Positions 1-8,947 of a stretch of 64,000 nucleotides of DNA are shown piece after piece. Under the pieces are notes generated by a model. It had not been told where the DNA came from. It did no database searches and saw only the letters and a list, made by a program, of their open reading frames with translations. The stretch is from NCBI GenBank assembly GCA_964623815.1, contig CAZUVR010000017.1:1-64000 (forward strand), written 5' to 3'. The position numbers and the translations under genes were made by a program. The DNA is from Chroococcopsis sp964623815. GTDB lineage: Bacteria > Cyanobacteriota > Cyanobacteriia > Cyanobacteriales > Microcystaceae. How positions within the stretch are numbered: the stretch's first letter is position 1; each line of letters opens with the position of its first letter.

Positions 1-14
1 ATATTTTACAGGAC

Positions 15-242
15 TCAGGCTAGATAAGCAAGATAGCTCACCACTACTACCGAATGACTACCCCGAATCACTACCGATAAACCCGCCTCCGTTTCCGGGA
101 AGGTAATACAGGCAGGATGCCCCTCATTGCCGATAGCCCGGGTAATCCTCTCTCGCCATCCTATATCGATTTGTTCCCAGGGTATAATTTTCGCTTCTGA
201 ATCTAACTGCGATCGCAGTTGAGAGAGGATTAATTGAGTCAT
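15..242 (-). CDS. Small conserved-looking hypothetical protein, 75 aa
   Basis: I do not recognise this protein. It opens with an ATG at 242 and closes with TGA at 15-17, so it is complete. The first half is charged and helical-looking (MTQLILSQLRSQL, then IPWEQIDIGWRERI); the last 25 residues are hydrophobic and beta-like (SVVVVSYLAYLA). It has no signal peptide or clear membrane helix. It lies on the same strand as the Wzc-like gene, 82 bases downstream of its stop, so it could be the last gene of that transcript. A HIP1 octamer lies inside it at 209-216. The composition fits a real cytoplasmic protein rather than a chance frame. Confidence 0.6.
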   Translation of the reverse strand: MTQLILSQLRSQLDSEAKIIPWEQIDIGWRERITRAIGNEGHPACITFPETEAGLSVVIRGSHSVVVVSYLAYLA

Positions 243-324
243 CGTTATCTTATTACGTTGTCTATTTTTTAGATTACTTTACTTCGTCTTCTTACGAGTA
301 TGGATTTTAAACCAACGCTGAAAA

Positions 325-2589
325 TTACAATAAAGGCATTTGAGCATCGGATAAGTTATTGACAACCACTCCTAGCAGGGGGATAGAAAATTCTTTTAAT
401 TCCTCACCTGCCCGCATTACCAGAGAAGCGGGAGTTTTATTGACCGCGACGACGAGAATTACTCCGTCAGTGTTACTAGCGATGAAACTTACGTCGCTAG
501 AGTCATAGAAATGAGGTAAATCATAAATAATCAGGTCGAATTTATTTTCTAGATTTTTCATCACTTCTTGCATTTTCTTAGACCAGAAACCCTTTTTGGT
601 ATCGGTATCGAAGAATCCAGAAGTTAAGATATAAAGGTTATCTTGATCTAATGCTGGCTGAATGACTTTACTAGGATCTATATTATCCTTCAGGATATTG
701 TATATCCCTTCATCATTAGCAACGTTAAAAAGTTTATGTATTTGCGGGTTGAGCCAGTTAGTATCAACCACAAGGACTTTTTTTCCATTAGTTGCCGCCA
801 CTTTTGCCAAGTAAAAAGTTGTGGTTGTCTGTCCATCTTTTTGGGCAACAGAACAAATGCCTATTGATTTTGGTTCTGGATTTTTTGGCGTGACGAATAG
901 TTGATTATACAGATAGTTAAATGCGTTTTGAAATGCAAATTCTTTGTCTGTCTGTAAATTTTCTATTGTATTAAATACTTGTTGCTTTCCTTCTGGTTGT
1001 TCATCTGCTAGCGGGTTTAATATTATCAGAGAACCTGCCCCTTTTTCAGTAGTTCTGTCATAAGGAATTTTGCTTAATAAAGGTACTCCTAATTTATTCC
1101 CTACATCTTGAGCTTCGTAAAAAGTATTACGCCGCTTTTCCACTAGAAAAGCTGTAATTAATCCCAATAATAAGCCTGCTCCCATACCAGCTCCTAACTT
1201 CTTAGTAGGTTTTGGTGGATAGGAAATAAATTGACCGTTTGCGTCTATAGGAATTTGGGGTTTAGAAATTAATTGCCAGGGTAATTCTTGAGCTGATTCT
1301 ACTTTTAAAGTTTCCTTTTGAGTTTGCAATCTATCGAGTATCTGTGTGGTTAAATTCACCTGTCTTTCTAAATCCTGATACTTACGAATTATATCTGGAT
1401 AACGTTTTGCTTGCTCTTCTATAGCAATTTTATTGGCCGTTAGTAATTTTTTTTGTTCTTCTAAAGCTTTAATTTTATTATCCGCCTCTATCATTTGCTG
1501 AATTAAATTAGATTTCGCTTGACTTTGAGATCCGAAAGCGGGAGAAGTAGGAGGAAGAGAAGCTCCATTTTTAGTAAGAATATCTTGCGTTGATTCCTGG
1601 AGCAATTTGTTAATATTATCCCTTTGCTCTAATAAATTTTGGATAACGGGACTATTCTCGGTAAATAAGGCTTTTTGCGTTGCTATCTGGTTATCTATTT
1701 CCTGTAGTTTCTCCACTAAGTTCGCTCGTTTGGGGTCTTCGTTGAGGGAGGAAGATACGAGAGCTTCCCGAGTATCTAGGTTTAATTGATCTTTTAAAGA
1801 GGCATAAAGAGACCTTTGCGCCTTTAGATCCGATTCTATGGTAAGTAATTGACCCTGTAAACTTCCTACGCTTTCAAGTACCTGTTGTCCCTTTATTTGT
1901 GGATCGAGTAGTTCGTATTTCTTTCGTAATTGTTCCTGTTGATCTTGAAGTTTGCTGAGACGCTCTTGTAGACTCGGTAATTGTCGATCGATAAACTTGA
2001 CCCCCGCTTTCAAGCTAGTTTCCCGGTCTTCCGAACTGTATTTTAAAAAAGTATCCGCGGCTGTTTCTAATATTTTTTGTACATCTTTCGGGTTCTTGCC
2101 AGTAAAAGTTACTGAGAAAATTTTTGTGGCGGTAGCCCTGGTATCACCTAATCTCTCAACCTTTAAATTTTCTCTTATATCTTTCCATACCGCCGGTAAA
2201 GACCTACTCCGATCTTTGTTAAACACATCGTTAGCTATTCTATAAGTCATTCCGGGACTTTGTAAGAAAGCCAGGTTGGTGGGATAGTCGAGAGCAAATA
2301 GGTCGTCTTGGGGTACTCCCCCTGTACGCGCGAGGGTACTAGGATCGGATAATCGGGCAGATGGGGTGATCGGCTCTACGAGTAAATAAAAATTTCCCAC
2401 GTAGGTATGAGGGGAAAATCCGTTCCAAGCGTAGCCAGCTAAGGCTCCTATCATTGTCAATCCCCCTATTAACCAGGCTTTTCTTTTCAGTAGCCGAATG
2501 TAGGGTGAAAAGTTGATCCCCTTTTTACTCGCGCCCTCGGATGACTCAAGTTCTTCGTATGTTAATTCTTGAGAATAGTTAGTAACCAC
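325..2589 (-). CDS. Wzc-like polysaccharide co-polymerase with degenerate BY-kinase domain
   Basis: Inner-membrane polysaccharide chain-length regulator of the Wzz/Wzc family, about 754 aa. A Wzz domain with a first membrane helix (about residues 38-58) is followed by a long coiled-coil periplasmic region, a second helix (about 465-490, GAGMGAGLLLGLI) and a C-terminal P-loop-type domain. The kinase motifs are poor: where CapB/Wzc proteins have GEGKST this one has DGQTTTT (about residue 585), with no P-loop lysine; Walker A' reads VLVVDTNWLNP without the usual DxDxR; Walker B is LIIYDLPHF. The C-terminus (NNLSDAQMPLL) has no tyrosine cluster. I chose the GTG at 2589 because AAGGA sits 7 bases upstream; a TTG at 2616 is the alternative. 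The wecG-like gene lies upstream on the same strand. It is probably an assembly scaffold rather than an active tyrosine kinase. Confidence 0.9.
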   Translation of the reverse strand: MVTNYSQELTYEELESSEGASKKGINFSPYIRLLKRKAWLIGGLTMIGALAGYAWNGFSPHTYVGNFYLLVEPITPSARLSDPSTLARTGGVPQDDLFALDYPTNLAFLQSPGMTYRIANDVFNKDRSRSLPAVWKDIRENLKVERLGDTRATATKIFSVTFTGKNPKDVQKILETAADTFLKYSSEDRETSLKAGVKFIDRQLPSLQERLSKLQDQQEQLRKKYELLDPQIKGQQVLESVGSLQGQLLTIESDLKAQRSLYASLKDQLNLDTREALVSSSLNEDPKRANLVEKLQEIDNQIATQKALFTENSPVIQNLLEQRDNINKLLQESTQDILTKNGASLPPTSPAFGSQSQAKSNLIQQMIEADNKIKALEEQKKLLTANKIAIEEQAKRYPDIIRKYQDLERQVNLTTQILDRLQTQKETLKVESAQELPWQLISKPQIPIDANGQFISYPPKPTKKLGAGMGAGLLLGLITAFLVEKRRNTFYEAQDVGNKLGVPLLSKIPYDRTTEKGAGSLIILNPLADEQPEGKQQVFNTIENLQTDKEFAFQNAFNYLYNQLFVTPKNPEPKSIGICSVAQKDGQTTTTFYLAKVAATNGKKVLVVDTNWLNPQIHKLFNVANDEGIYNILKDNIDPSKVIQPALDQDNLYILTSGFFDTDTKKGFWSKKMQEVMKNLENKFDLIIYDLPHFYDSSDVSFIASNTDGVILVVAVNKTPASLVMRAGEELKEFSIPLLGVVVNNLSDAQMPLL

Positions 2590-2636
2590 GTAATTTCCTT
2601 TGTTATAACTACACAACTCAAGTATACTCTTTCTAT

Positions 2637-3431
2637 TTAAAATTGGTTTCTCGGAACTTTTAACCCTGATGTTTTGTCGGAGAATGGTGGTTGATACAGT
2701 TTAAGTTTTTGTTGTAATACGAGCCAGAAAAAATATGTATCTTCTATTAAATACCTCTTCCATAAACGTTTCGGTTCGGAAAATAGGCGGTGTAACCATT
2801 CCAAACCTAAATTACTCATCCATTTAGGCGAGCGCGGTTTATGCCCCGCTTCAAAATCTATCGTCGCGCCGATCGCTAGAAATATCTTGACGTTCTTCAG
2901 TAGGTGTTTGTGTTTCATGATCCACTTTTCCTGTTTCGGGGCTCCCAAGCCCACGCACAGAACCGTCGCCCCCGAATCATTGATCCGCTCGACTATTTGT
3001 AAACACTCTGCCTCGTCTTTTTCAAATCCTAAATCGGGAGAGAAAGTATCGACTACTATTTCTCTTCCAATCTTAGCGTTAATATTACTTTGGGCCTTCG
3101 CGGCTACTCCTGGGGCAGCTCCGAGCAAAAATATTTTTATCTCCTCGTTGTCTTTGTTATGCTCGTAGAAAGCTGGTAACAAGTCCGAACCAGAAATCTT
3201 TTCATCTATCGGACTCCCGAGAAAGCGAGAAACTATCTGTAAGATTTTGCTATCACACACACGATAGCTGGCTTTGTCATAGGCTTCTACAAATTCGGCA
3301 TCTTTTTGTAGCTTTACCAGATGATCCACATTAGGGGTGACTACTATTCCACCGTAAAGATTGAGTTTGTCTAACAGATCCTTTTGCGTAATATTGTCTA
3401 TCGAAATATTCAGTATGTTGACAGCTTTCAT
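2637..3431 (-). CDS. WecG/TagA/CpsF family glycosyltransferase (GT26)
   Basis: Family GT26 glycosyltransferase, 264 aa, which in characterised members transfers a sugar (ManNAcA or ManNAc) to a lipid-linked acceptor at the cytoplasmic membrane. Family motifs are all present: TPNVDH near residue 33, FLLGAAPGVA, VGLGAPKQEKW, AIGATIDFEAG and GLEWLHRLFSEPKRLWKRYL near the C-terminus. The length is typical. It is immediately upstream of the Wzc-like gene on the same strand, so the two are probably co-transcribed and act in the same surface polysaccharide pathway. The exact donor sugar cannot be read from sequence. Confidence 0.93.
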   Translation of the reverse strand: MKAVNILNISIDNITQKDLLDKLNLYGGIVVTPNVDHLVKLQKDAEFVEAYDKASYRVCDSKILQIVSRFLGSPIDEKISGSDLLPAFYEHNKDNEEIKIFLLGAAPGVAAKAQSNINAKIGREIVVDTFSPDLGFEKDEAECLQIVERINDSGATVLCVGLGAPKQEKWIMKHKHLLKNVKIFLAIGATIDFEAGHKPRSPKWMSNLGLEWLHRLFSEPKRLWKRYLIEDTYFFWLVLQQKLKLYQPPFSDKTSGLKVPRNQF

Positions 3432-3557
3432 GTTGTTAGACTGATTTTTAGGTATCCGTTTTATTTCTAGGGATTTTTTCTCTATTCTTTTTCATTATAG
3501 TATCATGTTAAGTTATTTTGTGCAAATATGTAATTACTATCTCACTTAAAACCATTT

Positions 3558-4784
3558 TTAATGATTTTCTCCCTCTATAACTGCCAGTATATTTTCGGGA
3601 ATTAGCCTATCCTTAAACCAAACCAAGCGGACTGGTAACTCTTGAAAATTGACCCCCGCCTTTTCTAGATTCAATCTTTCCGAAACTGCCAGGATCAAAT
3701 TTTTCGGTTCTCCCTTTAGTATTTGGGAAAATTTCTTTTTTAAGTATTCAGCACGCCAATACCCAACAATTTCTATCAAAAAACATCTGCCATCCGGATG
3801 AACCAAGCGAAAATCTGGAATCATCACGCTACCAGGTAGAGGAATTAAATCTACCTCTCGTTCTAGTCTCCAAGGAGTAGTAAGTTTATCCCATCGGGCG
3901 GCGAATGATTCTTCGATCATACTATCATAAGGTTTACCGGGGGGATAATGAGATACTAAACCGCAGTGATGATCTAAATGAAAATACTCGCATACTTTAG
4001 TACCGCTATAGGGATTTTTATGAAGCAATTCAGCTTTCAAACTCCACTTACTTACGTGTAAGAGACAGGGTAACATTTTCGCCAGCGATAACCCGTATCT
4101 GTTGCTGGCTTTGAATAAACTACTCGGCCCGTCGATAGTAATAGTGAACCCTTTATCCGCATCCCCCTGTATATAAGCCATCAACTGAAATAATTTTAAG
4201 TAGCGAAATAACAATTTATACTCTCCAGGATCGTTACGGTGAGCGTTAATGATAATAGACACTGCTCGATAAAATATTCCCTGTACTTGAGAGAGATTGT
4301 AACGGTGAATCAATCCCTCTGGAGTGGGAGCTTCAAAACCGGTAAGAATACGATTATCGGGTAAATCGGCGTAAAGTCCCTTCTCTATTTCCTGAGGAAA
4401 AATTTCTCTTCCTAACTCGGAGCTTAACTGTCGGGCAACTTCGGTAAGGATTGTGGAGCGATGAGAGGGCAGGGGAGGGCCCGCAGCAGCCAAGGCGAAA
4501 ACTTTCTGCCTTAATTCTTTGGGTTCGAGGGGACTGATAATTTCAAACTCGGCAAAACTATTCTGTAATAGATGAGCCAATCCCCTTTTTATTTTATAAT
4601 CCGGGCTATCGCCTTCTAAAGCTGCTAATTTAGCGTTTAATTGAGCCTGTGATTGAGCCAAGGAAGTTTGAAAACAATCGATTTGTTCCTGGGCTAAATT
4701 TAAGTTACCCCCAGATAGAGGTAAGCGTTTGGGGATGACGGTTCCGCCATCGTGACGACAGATGAGTAAATCGGTGGGTAACAT
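3558..4784 (-). CDS. DUF790 (Bax1-type) nuclease family protein
   Basis: The 408-aa protein opens with MLPTDLLICRHDGGTVIPKRL, the family signature start, and ends in a nuclease-like domain: PDFRLVHPDGRCFLIEIVGYWRAEYL...K, which has the D-(x)-ExV-x-K layout of a PD-(D/E)XK-type active site. In archaea DUF790 members are Bax1, a nuclease that partners the XPB helicase in nucleotide excision repair. No helicase gene is near it here: upstream is a divergent TPR gene, downstream (126 bases) the polysaccharide genes. The family assignment is confident; the repair role is inferred from archaeal relatives. Confidence 0.85.
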   Translation of the reverse strand: MLPTDLLICRHDGGTVIPKRLPLSGGNLNLAQEQIDCFQTSLAQSQAQLNAKLAALEGDSPDYKIKRGLAHLLQNSFAEFEIISPLEPKELRQKVFALAAAGPPLPSHRSTILTEVARQLSSELGREIFPQEIEKGLYADLPDNRILTGFEAPTPEGLIHRYNLSQVQGIFYRAVSIIINAHRNDPGEYKLLFRYLKLFQLMAYIQGDADKGFTITIDGPSSLFKASNRYGLSLAKMLPCLLHVSKWSLKAELLHKNPYSGTKVCEYFHLDHHCGLVSHYPPGKPYDSMIEESFAARWDKLTTPWRLEREVDLIPLPGSVMIPDFRLVHPDGRCFLIEIVGYWRAEYLKKKFSQILKGEPKNLILAVSERLNLEKAGVNFQELPVRLVWFKDRLIPENILAVIEGENH

Positions 4785-4852
4785 AGAAAACGATCGACTG
4801 GCAAAGATGCTAGTACAATTTTAAAGCAGACACCTTTATCTCTTCGACGGCT

Positions 4853-5713
4853 ATGGTTGAGTTCTTTCCCGTATATCGTTCATTAGAATGTCGTCCCGAT
4901 AGCTACCAAGATTGGTATCAACAAGGTAATATATTACGGGATAGACACGATTATCTAGAGGCTCTGGGTAGCTATGAAAAAGCACTGGAATATTATCCGG
5001 ATGATTATTGGGCTTGGTATAAAAGGGGAATAATACTAGAAGAATTAGGGCGTTATGAGGAGGCGGCCAAGAGTTATGAGAAAGCATCTTTAATCGACAC
5101 TCATAATTACTGGGCATGGTACGATCGAGGCTGTATCTACCTCCACGAATTAAAAGATTATCCTGGGTCAATAGATTGTTTTGCAAAAGCCTTAAGCGTC
5201 AACCCGGAAGATTATTGGGCGGCTTACCGCCAGGGGGAAGCCTGGCGCTTGCTGGGGGATTATGAAAACGCTATCCTTCTCTACGATCGAGCTTTGCGAT
5301 CGCGCCCCCAAGATTATTGGTGTTGGTACCGGCGGGGTGATGCCCTGCAAGCTTCCGGACAGGGGCAGGAAGCCCTGAAAAATTATCGTCAGGCCCTCAA
5401 AAGCAAACCGGATGATTATTGGTGTCATTATCAAATGGCTAATATTTATCAGGGGCTACAGGATTGGAAGGCGGCGATCGAGTGTTACGATAGACTCCTA
5501 GAAATCGATCGCTACGATCACGGTTCCTGGTATAACTGGGCTTGTTGTCACATCATCATAGGGCATAAGGCCGAAGCTATAGAAGGATTGACCCAGGCTT
5601 TAAAACTAGCCCCCGAAACTTATCTACCGAGCGTTAGGTCTTACTATCTATTCAACGATTTACGTGCTTTACCCCCGTTCGTCGAGTTGATAGCCGCCTA
5701 TAAAAACTATTAA
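4853..5713 (+). CDS. Trp-rich tetratricopeptide repeat protein
   Basis: Soluble 286-aa protein made almost wholly of TPR units, period about 34 residues, from residue 14 to about 250. The turn of each unit carries an unusual aromatic cluster: DYWAWYKRG, NYWAWYDRG, DYWAAYRQG, DYWCWYRRG, DYWCHYQMA, DHGSWYNWA. It has no signal peptide. TPR arrays bind partner proteins. The gene starts 68 bases from the divergent DUF790 gene and its TAA stop is directly followed by the ATG of the DUF1460 gene, so the two are almost surely co-translated. The partner could therefore be that amidase-like protein, but this is inference. Confidence 0.9.
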   Translation: MVEFFPVYRSLECRPDSYQDWYQQGNILRDRHDYLEALGSYEKALEYYPDDYWAWYKRGIILEELGRYEEAAKSYEKASLIDTHNYWAWYDRGCIYLHELKDYPGSIDCFAKALSVNPEDYWAAYRQGEAWRLLGDYENAILLYDRALRSRPQDYWCWYRRGDALQASGQGQEALKNYRQALKSKPDDYWCHYQMANIYQGLQDWKAAIECYDRLLEIDRYDHGSWYNWACCHIIIGHKAEAIEGLTQALKLAPETYLPSVRSYYLFNDLRALPPFVELIAAYKNY

Positions 5714-6616
5714 ATGCTCAGTGTAATCCTTCATCTAATCACCGGTTTGATCGGTATTTTCAACCCAGCTCACTCCTTATCCGCCCCCCCGAAAACCCCC
5801 CCGAAAACCCCAGTTTTGAGCGCCCAAGTTGTCGCGCCCACTACGGCGGAAAGTCAGAGTTTCGAGCGCGTGATCAATCGGGTGAAAACCATGCAACTTT
5901 CTCAGAAACCGATGGGGGAGATAATGCAAGCGATCGCCCTTGATTTTCTCGGCTCTAGTTACAAAGCGGGCCTGCTAGATAAAACTCAAAAAGAAGAATT
6001 ATTTATCTCTCTGAATCAATTCGATTGTGTGCTGTTCGTAGAGACGGTTCTCGCCCTGAGCCGTAACATGGCCCTCGCTCAATATCAATATCAAGACCTG
6101 GCCCGCCAAATTACGAATATACGTTATCGGGATGGCAAAATAGAAGGTTATTGTAGCCGCCTGCATTATTTTTCCGATTGGATTGACGATAATCAAAAGC
6201 GTGGTCACGTCAAAGACATAACCCGACAATTGGGCGGGGTTAGCCTCAATAAAACTCTCAATTTCATGAGCAATAACCGTCAATCCTACCGACAACTAAA
6301 AAATGATATTAATTACGGATGTATCAAAGAAGTAGAAGCTAATTTAAAAAATTTATCCTTAGATTATATACCGACGGATAAGATCGAGAGTATCTATCAA
6401 GACCTGGAACCAGGAGATATTATCGGTGTAGTAACCAATATTGCCGGGTTAGACACTACCCATACCGGGTTAGTTTATCGCCAGGGAAAACAAACGGGGT
6501 TAATACACGCATCGCCCGCCGGAAGAGTCACGATCGCAGTCGATTTAGAGAAATATATCCGGAATGTGGACAGGGCGATCGGTATTTTCGTCGTTCGCCC
6601 CCTAAAACCAGACTAG
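5714..6616 (+). CDS. DUF1460 amidase-like exported protein
   Basis: 300-aa protein with an N-terminal hydrophobic signal segment (VILHLITGLIGIF, ending near LSA), a Pro-rich linker (PPKTPPKTP) and a DUF1460 domain, an NlpC/P60-like fold annotated as N-acetylmuramoyl-L-alanine amidase-like. Probable active-site elements are the Cys in NQFDCVLFVET (about residue 104) and the His in DTTHTGLVYR, with a later HASP. It likely acts on cell-wall peptide or a related amide outside the cytoplasmic membrane. The ATG follows the stop of the TPR gene with no gap. Its end overlaps the convergent murB by 4 bases. Confidence 0.88.
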   Translation: MLSVILHLITGLIGIFNPAHSLSAPPKTPPKTPVLSAQVVAPTTAESQSFERVINRVKTMQLSQKPMGEIMQAIALDFLGSSYKAGLLDKTQKEELFISLNQFDCVLFVETVLALSRNMALAQYQYQDLARQITNIRYRDGKIEGYCSRLHYFSDWIDDNQKRGHVKDITRQLGGVSLNKTLNFMSNNRQSYRQLKNDINYGCIKEVEANLKNLSLDYIPTDKIESIYQDLEPGDIIGVVTNIAGLDTTHTGLVYRQGKQTGLIHASPAGRVTIAVDLEKYIRNVDRAIGIFVVRPLKPD

Positions 6617-7509
6617 AAACAAACGCCGCTGAAGTCGCCTAAAATCTTCACCTCGGGTTCCAATAGAAGCGACCAAGCTCTATACACCTCTTCCTGTACG
6701 TGACTGATGAGGCGAAAAATATCTTCCGCTTTAGCCTGACCCCGATTGAGGATAAAATTAGCGTGACGCTGAGAGACTTCAGCCTCACCGATACGATAAC
6801 CCTTAAGACCTTTTTGCTCGATTAACCAACCTGCGGCGTAGGGTTTGGGATTACGGAAGACGCTACCGCAACTGGGTTTATCGTAGGGTTGGGTGTTTTT
6901 GCGATGATGCAGGTTATGAGTGGTGAGAGCCATTATCTCCTCACTGGCAAAACCCGGGTTCAACTTAAAAGTAGCCGAAACAACTAAACGCTCGGTTCCT
7001 TGTAAAGCGGAGGTGCGATAACTATAACCCAACTGTTCTTTAGTCAGAGTTTCCATGCTACCATCGGGATTGAGTACCAGAACCGAGAGCAAACAATCAG
7101 CGATGCAGCTTGTATGAGCGCCAGCATTCATCACTACCGCACCCCCTACTGTGCCCGGTATCCCCACGGCCCATTCCAAACCCTGCCAACCTCGTTTAGC
7201 GGCCCGCCAGGCCAGTTTCGGTAGAGGCTCACCTGCTGCGGCTGTTATCTGATAACTATCTAGGTCAAATGCACTACTTCGTAGGTAACGGGTGCTGATC
7301 ACTAATCCAGGTAAACCCTGATCGCTGATCAGTAAATTTGAACCGGCACCGAGGAGGGTCAAGGGGCATTTTTCCCCTTGCCACCAGCTAAATATCTCCT
7401 GGAGTTGCTGCAAATTGTGGGGTTGGGCGAACCATTCGGCTTTACCACCGACGCGGTAGGAAGTGTACTCAGCTAAAGGAATTAGGGATTGAATTAAATC
7501 GGCAGTCAT
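6613..7509 (-). CDS. murB: UDP-N-acetylenolpyruvoylglucosamine reductase
   Basis: FAD enzyme that reduces UDP-GlcNAc-enolpyruvate to UDP-MurNAc in the cytoplasm, the committed step of peptidoglycan synthesis. FAD-binding motifs are clear: TSYRVGGKAEW near the N-terminus, LGAGSNLLISD, and GIPGTVGGAVVMNAGAH. The SYRTSAL and CGSVFRNP segments carry the substrate-binding and Ser proton-donor region typical of type II MurB. Length 298 aa is normal. It lies 4 bases downstream of murC on the same strand, so it is the second gene of a murC-murB operon. Its 3' end overlaps the convergent DUF1460 gene. Confidence 0.97.
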   Translation of the reverse strand: MTADLIQSLIPLAEYTSYRVGGKAEWFAQPHNLQQLQEIFSWWQGEKCPLTLLGAGSNLLISDQGLPGLVISTRYLRSSAFDLDSYQITAAAGEPLPKLAWRAAKRGWQGLEWAVGIPGTVGGAVVMNAGAHTSCIADCLLSVLVLNPDGSMETLTKEQLGYSYRTSALQGTERLVVSATFKLNPGFASEEIMALTTHNLHHRKNTQPYDKPSCGSVFRNPKPYAAGWLIEQKGLKGYRIGEAEVSQRHANFILNRGQAKAEDIFRLISHVQEEVYRAWSLLLEPEVKILGDFSGVCF

Positions 7510-7513
7510 GGTT

Positions 7514-8947
7514 TTAAGCGATTTTGCTTTGGGTTAGGTTATAGCGATTGAGCATTTCGGGGATGATTTGATTGAGATTCCCAGCCCCCAGGAATAGGGC
7601 TAAGTCTCCTGGTTGTAGAATCTGGCTGAGGAATAATCCTAGAGAACTCAACTCCGGGTGATAGTAAACCTGATGATGATGCAGGTTTACTTCATCCGCC
7701 ACCCTCTGCCCAGTGAGAAGTTGTATGTTAACTTCACCCGCACTATATATATCGGTCAGTACCACCACATCCGCATCACCGAAGGCGGTGCCGAATTCCT
7801 CTAAAAAGGCGGCAGTTCTGCTGTAGCGATGGGGTTGGAAGATGGCGATAACTCTTTTGTAGAGTTGTTGTTGAACCTTTAACTGTGCCGCCGCTAGAGT
7901 GGCGCGTAACTCGCTCGGATGATGGGCGTAATCATCGATGAAGGTGATCCCGTTCGCTTCACCCTTGTATTCAAAACGACGTTTCGCCCCCTCGAATGAG
8001 GCGAGGGCTGCAGCGATCGTGCTAAACTCGATTCCTATATGACGAGCGACAGCAATGGCAGCTAGAGCGTTACTAATATTGTGTATACCAGGAATGCCTA
8101 GAGTTATCTCCCCTAATAATTGACCCCGTTCTCGAACTTGAGCCGTTAAACCTTGAGGTTGTAATTCCATCTCTTCGATCGTGTAATCCGCACCGCTGTC
8201 GGGGTTCAAGCTGTAGGTGATGCCAGGTTGAAAGCGATCGCGCAGGGTCTGACAATCCCAACAGCCCACCAGTACCTCGCACTGAGCCGCGAAGGTAGAG
8301 AAAGTCTCGATCACCTCCTCTAAACTTTCGTAATGGTCAGGATGATCTAATTCGATATTAGTAATCACGCCAATTTTGGGTGAGTGTTTCGTCAGAGAGC
8401 CATCCGACTCATCCGCCTCCGCTACCAAAAATTTGCCTTCACCGAGTCGGGCGTTACCTTCCCAAGCATCTACCTCACCACCAACGATGATAGTAGGGTC
8501 TAATCCTGCTTCTAGAAGTATGTAGCCGATCAGGCTACTGGTGGTGGTTTTGCCGTGAGTGCCTGCCACCGCTACGCTCTCGTAGTCGTTAATCAAGGCG
8601 GCCAGCACGTCGGAGCGGTGGAAGATGGGATAACCTAATTCTTTAGCCGCTTTATACTCGGAGTTATTGGTGTTGATCGCCGTAGAGCAAATAACCTGAG
8701 GTATCGAGCGCTTATCATCTCCTTTGACAGGGGGAGCCGTTTCAAAAACTCGTAGGTTAGTGGCATCCTGGCGATTAAATATTTGCGCTCCCGCCGACTG
8801 AAGACGTTGAGTAATATGACTCGGGCGCAGATCTGACCCAGACACGGGTAATTGACGCTTGGCCAATACATAGGCGAGGGCTGACATACCTATCCCCCCT
8901 ATACCGATGAAATGGAAGGGTTTTCCGTTAAAATCAACCGTTTTCAC
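7514..8947 (-). CDS. murC: UDP-N-acetylmuramate--L-alanine ligase
   Basis: ATP-dependent ligase that adds L-Ala to UDP-MurNAc, the first peptide-stem step. The 477-aa protein has the N-terminal Rossmann motif HFIGIGGIGMSALA, the Mur-ligase P-loop AGTHGKTTTSSLIG (about residue 128), the ELDHPDHY segment, the FIDDYAHHP motif and the C-terminal domain with FQPHRYSRT and LFLGAGN. The start ATG at 8947 gives the normal N-terminus (MKTVDFNGKPFHF). It is transcribed ahead of murB with a 4-base spacer, and faces gap2 across a 297-base divergent intergenic region. Confidence 0.97.
   Translation of the reverse strand: MKTVDFNGKPFHFIGIGGIGMSALAYVLAKRQLPVSGSDLRPSHITQRLQSAGAQIFNRQDATNLRVFETAPPVKGDDKRSIPQVICSTAINTNNSEYKAAKELGYPIFHRSDVLAALINDYESVAVAGTHGKTTTSSLIGYILLEAGLDPTIIVGGEVDAWEGNARLGEGKFLVAEADESDGSLTKHSPKIGVITNIELDHPDHYESLEEVIETFSTFAAQCEVLVGCWDCQTLRDRFQPGITYSLNPDSGADYTIEEMELQPQGLTAQVRERGQLLGEITLGIPGIHNISNALAAIAVARHIGIEFSTIAAALASFEGAKRRFEYKGEANGITFIDDYAHHPSELRATLAAAQLKVQQQLYKRVIAIFQPHRYSRTAAFLEEFGTAFGDADVVVLTDIYSAGEVNIQLLTGQRVADEVNLHHHQVYYHPELSSLGLFLSQILQPGDLALFLGAGNLNQIIPEMLNRYNLTQSKIA

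Noticed and set aside
1607..1789. Plus-strand frames opposite the Wzc-like gene (also 1952-2245 and 2887-3168)
   Set aside because: They carry no domain signature, lie wholly inside strongly supported minus-strand genes and have no ribosome site.
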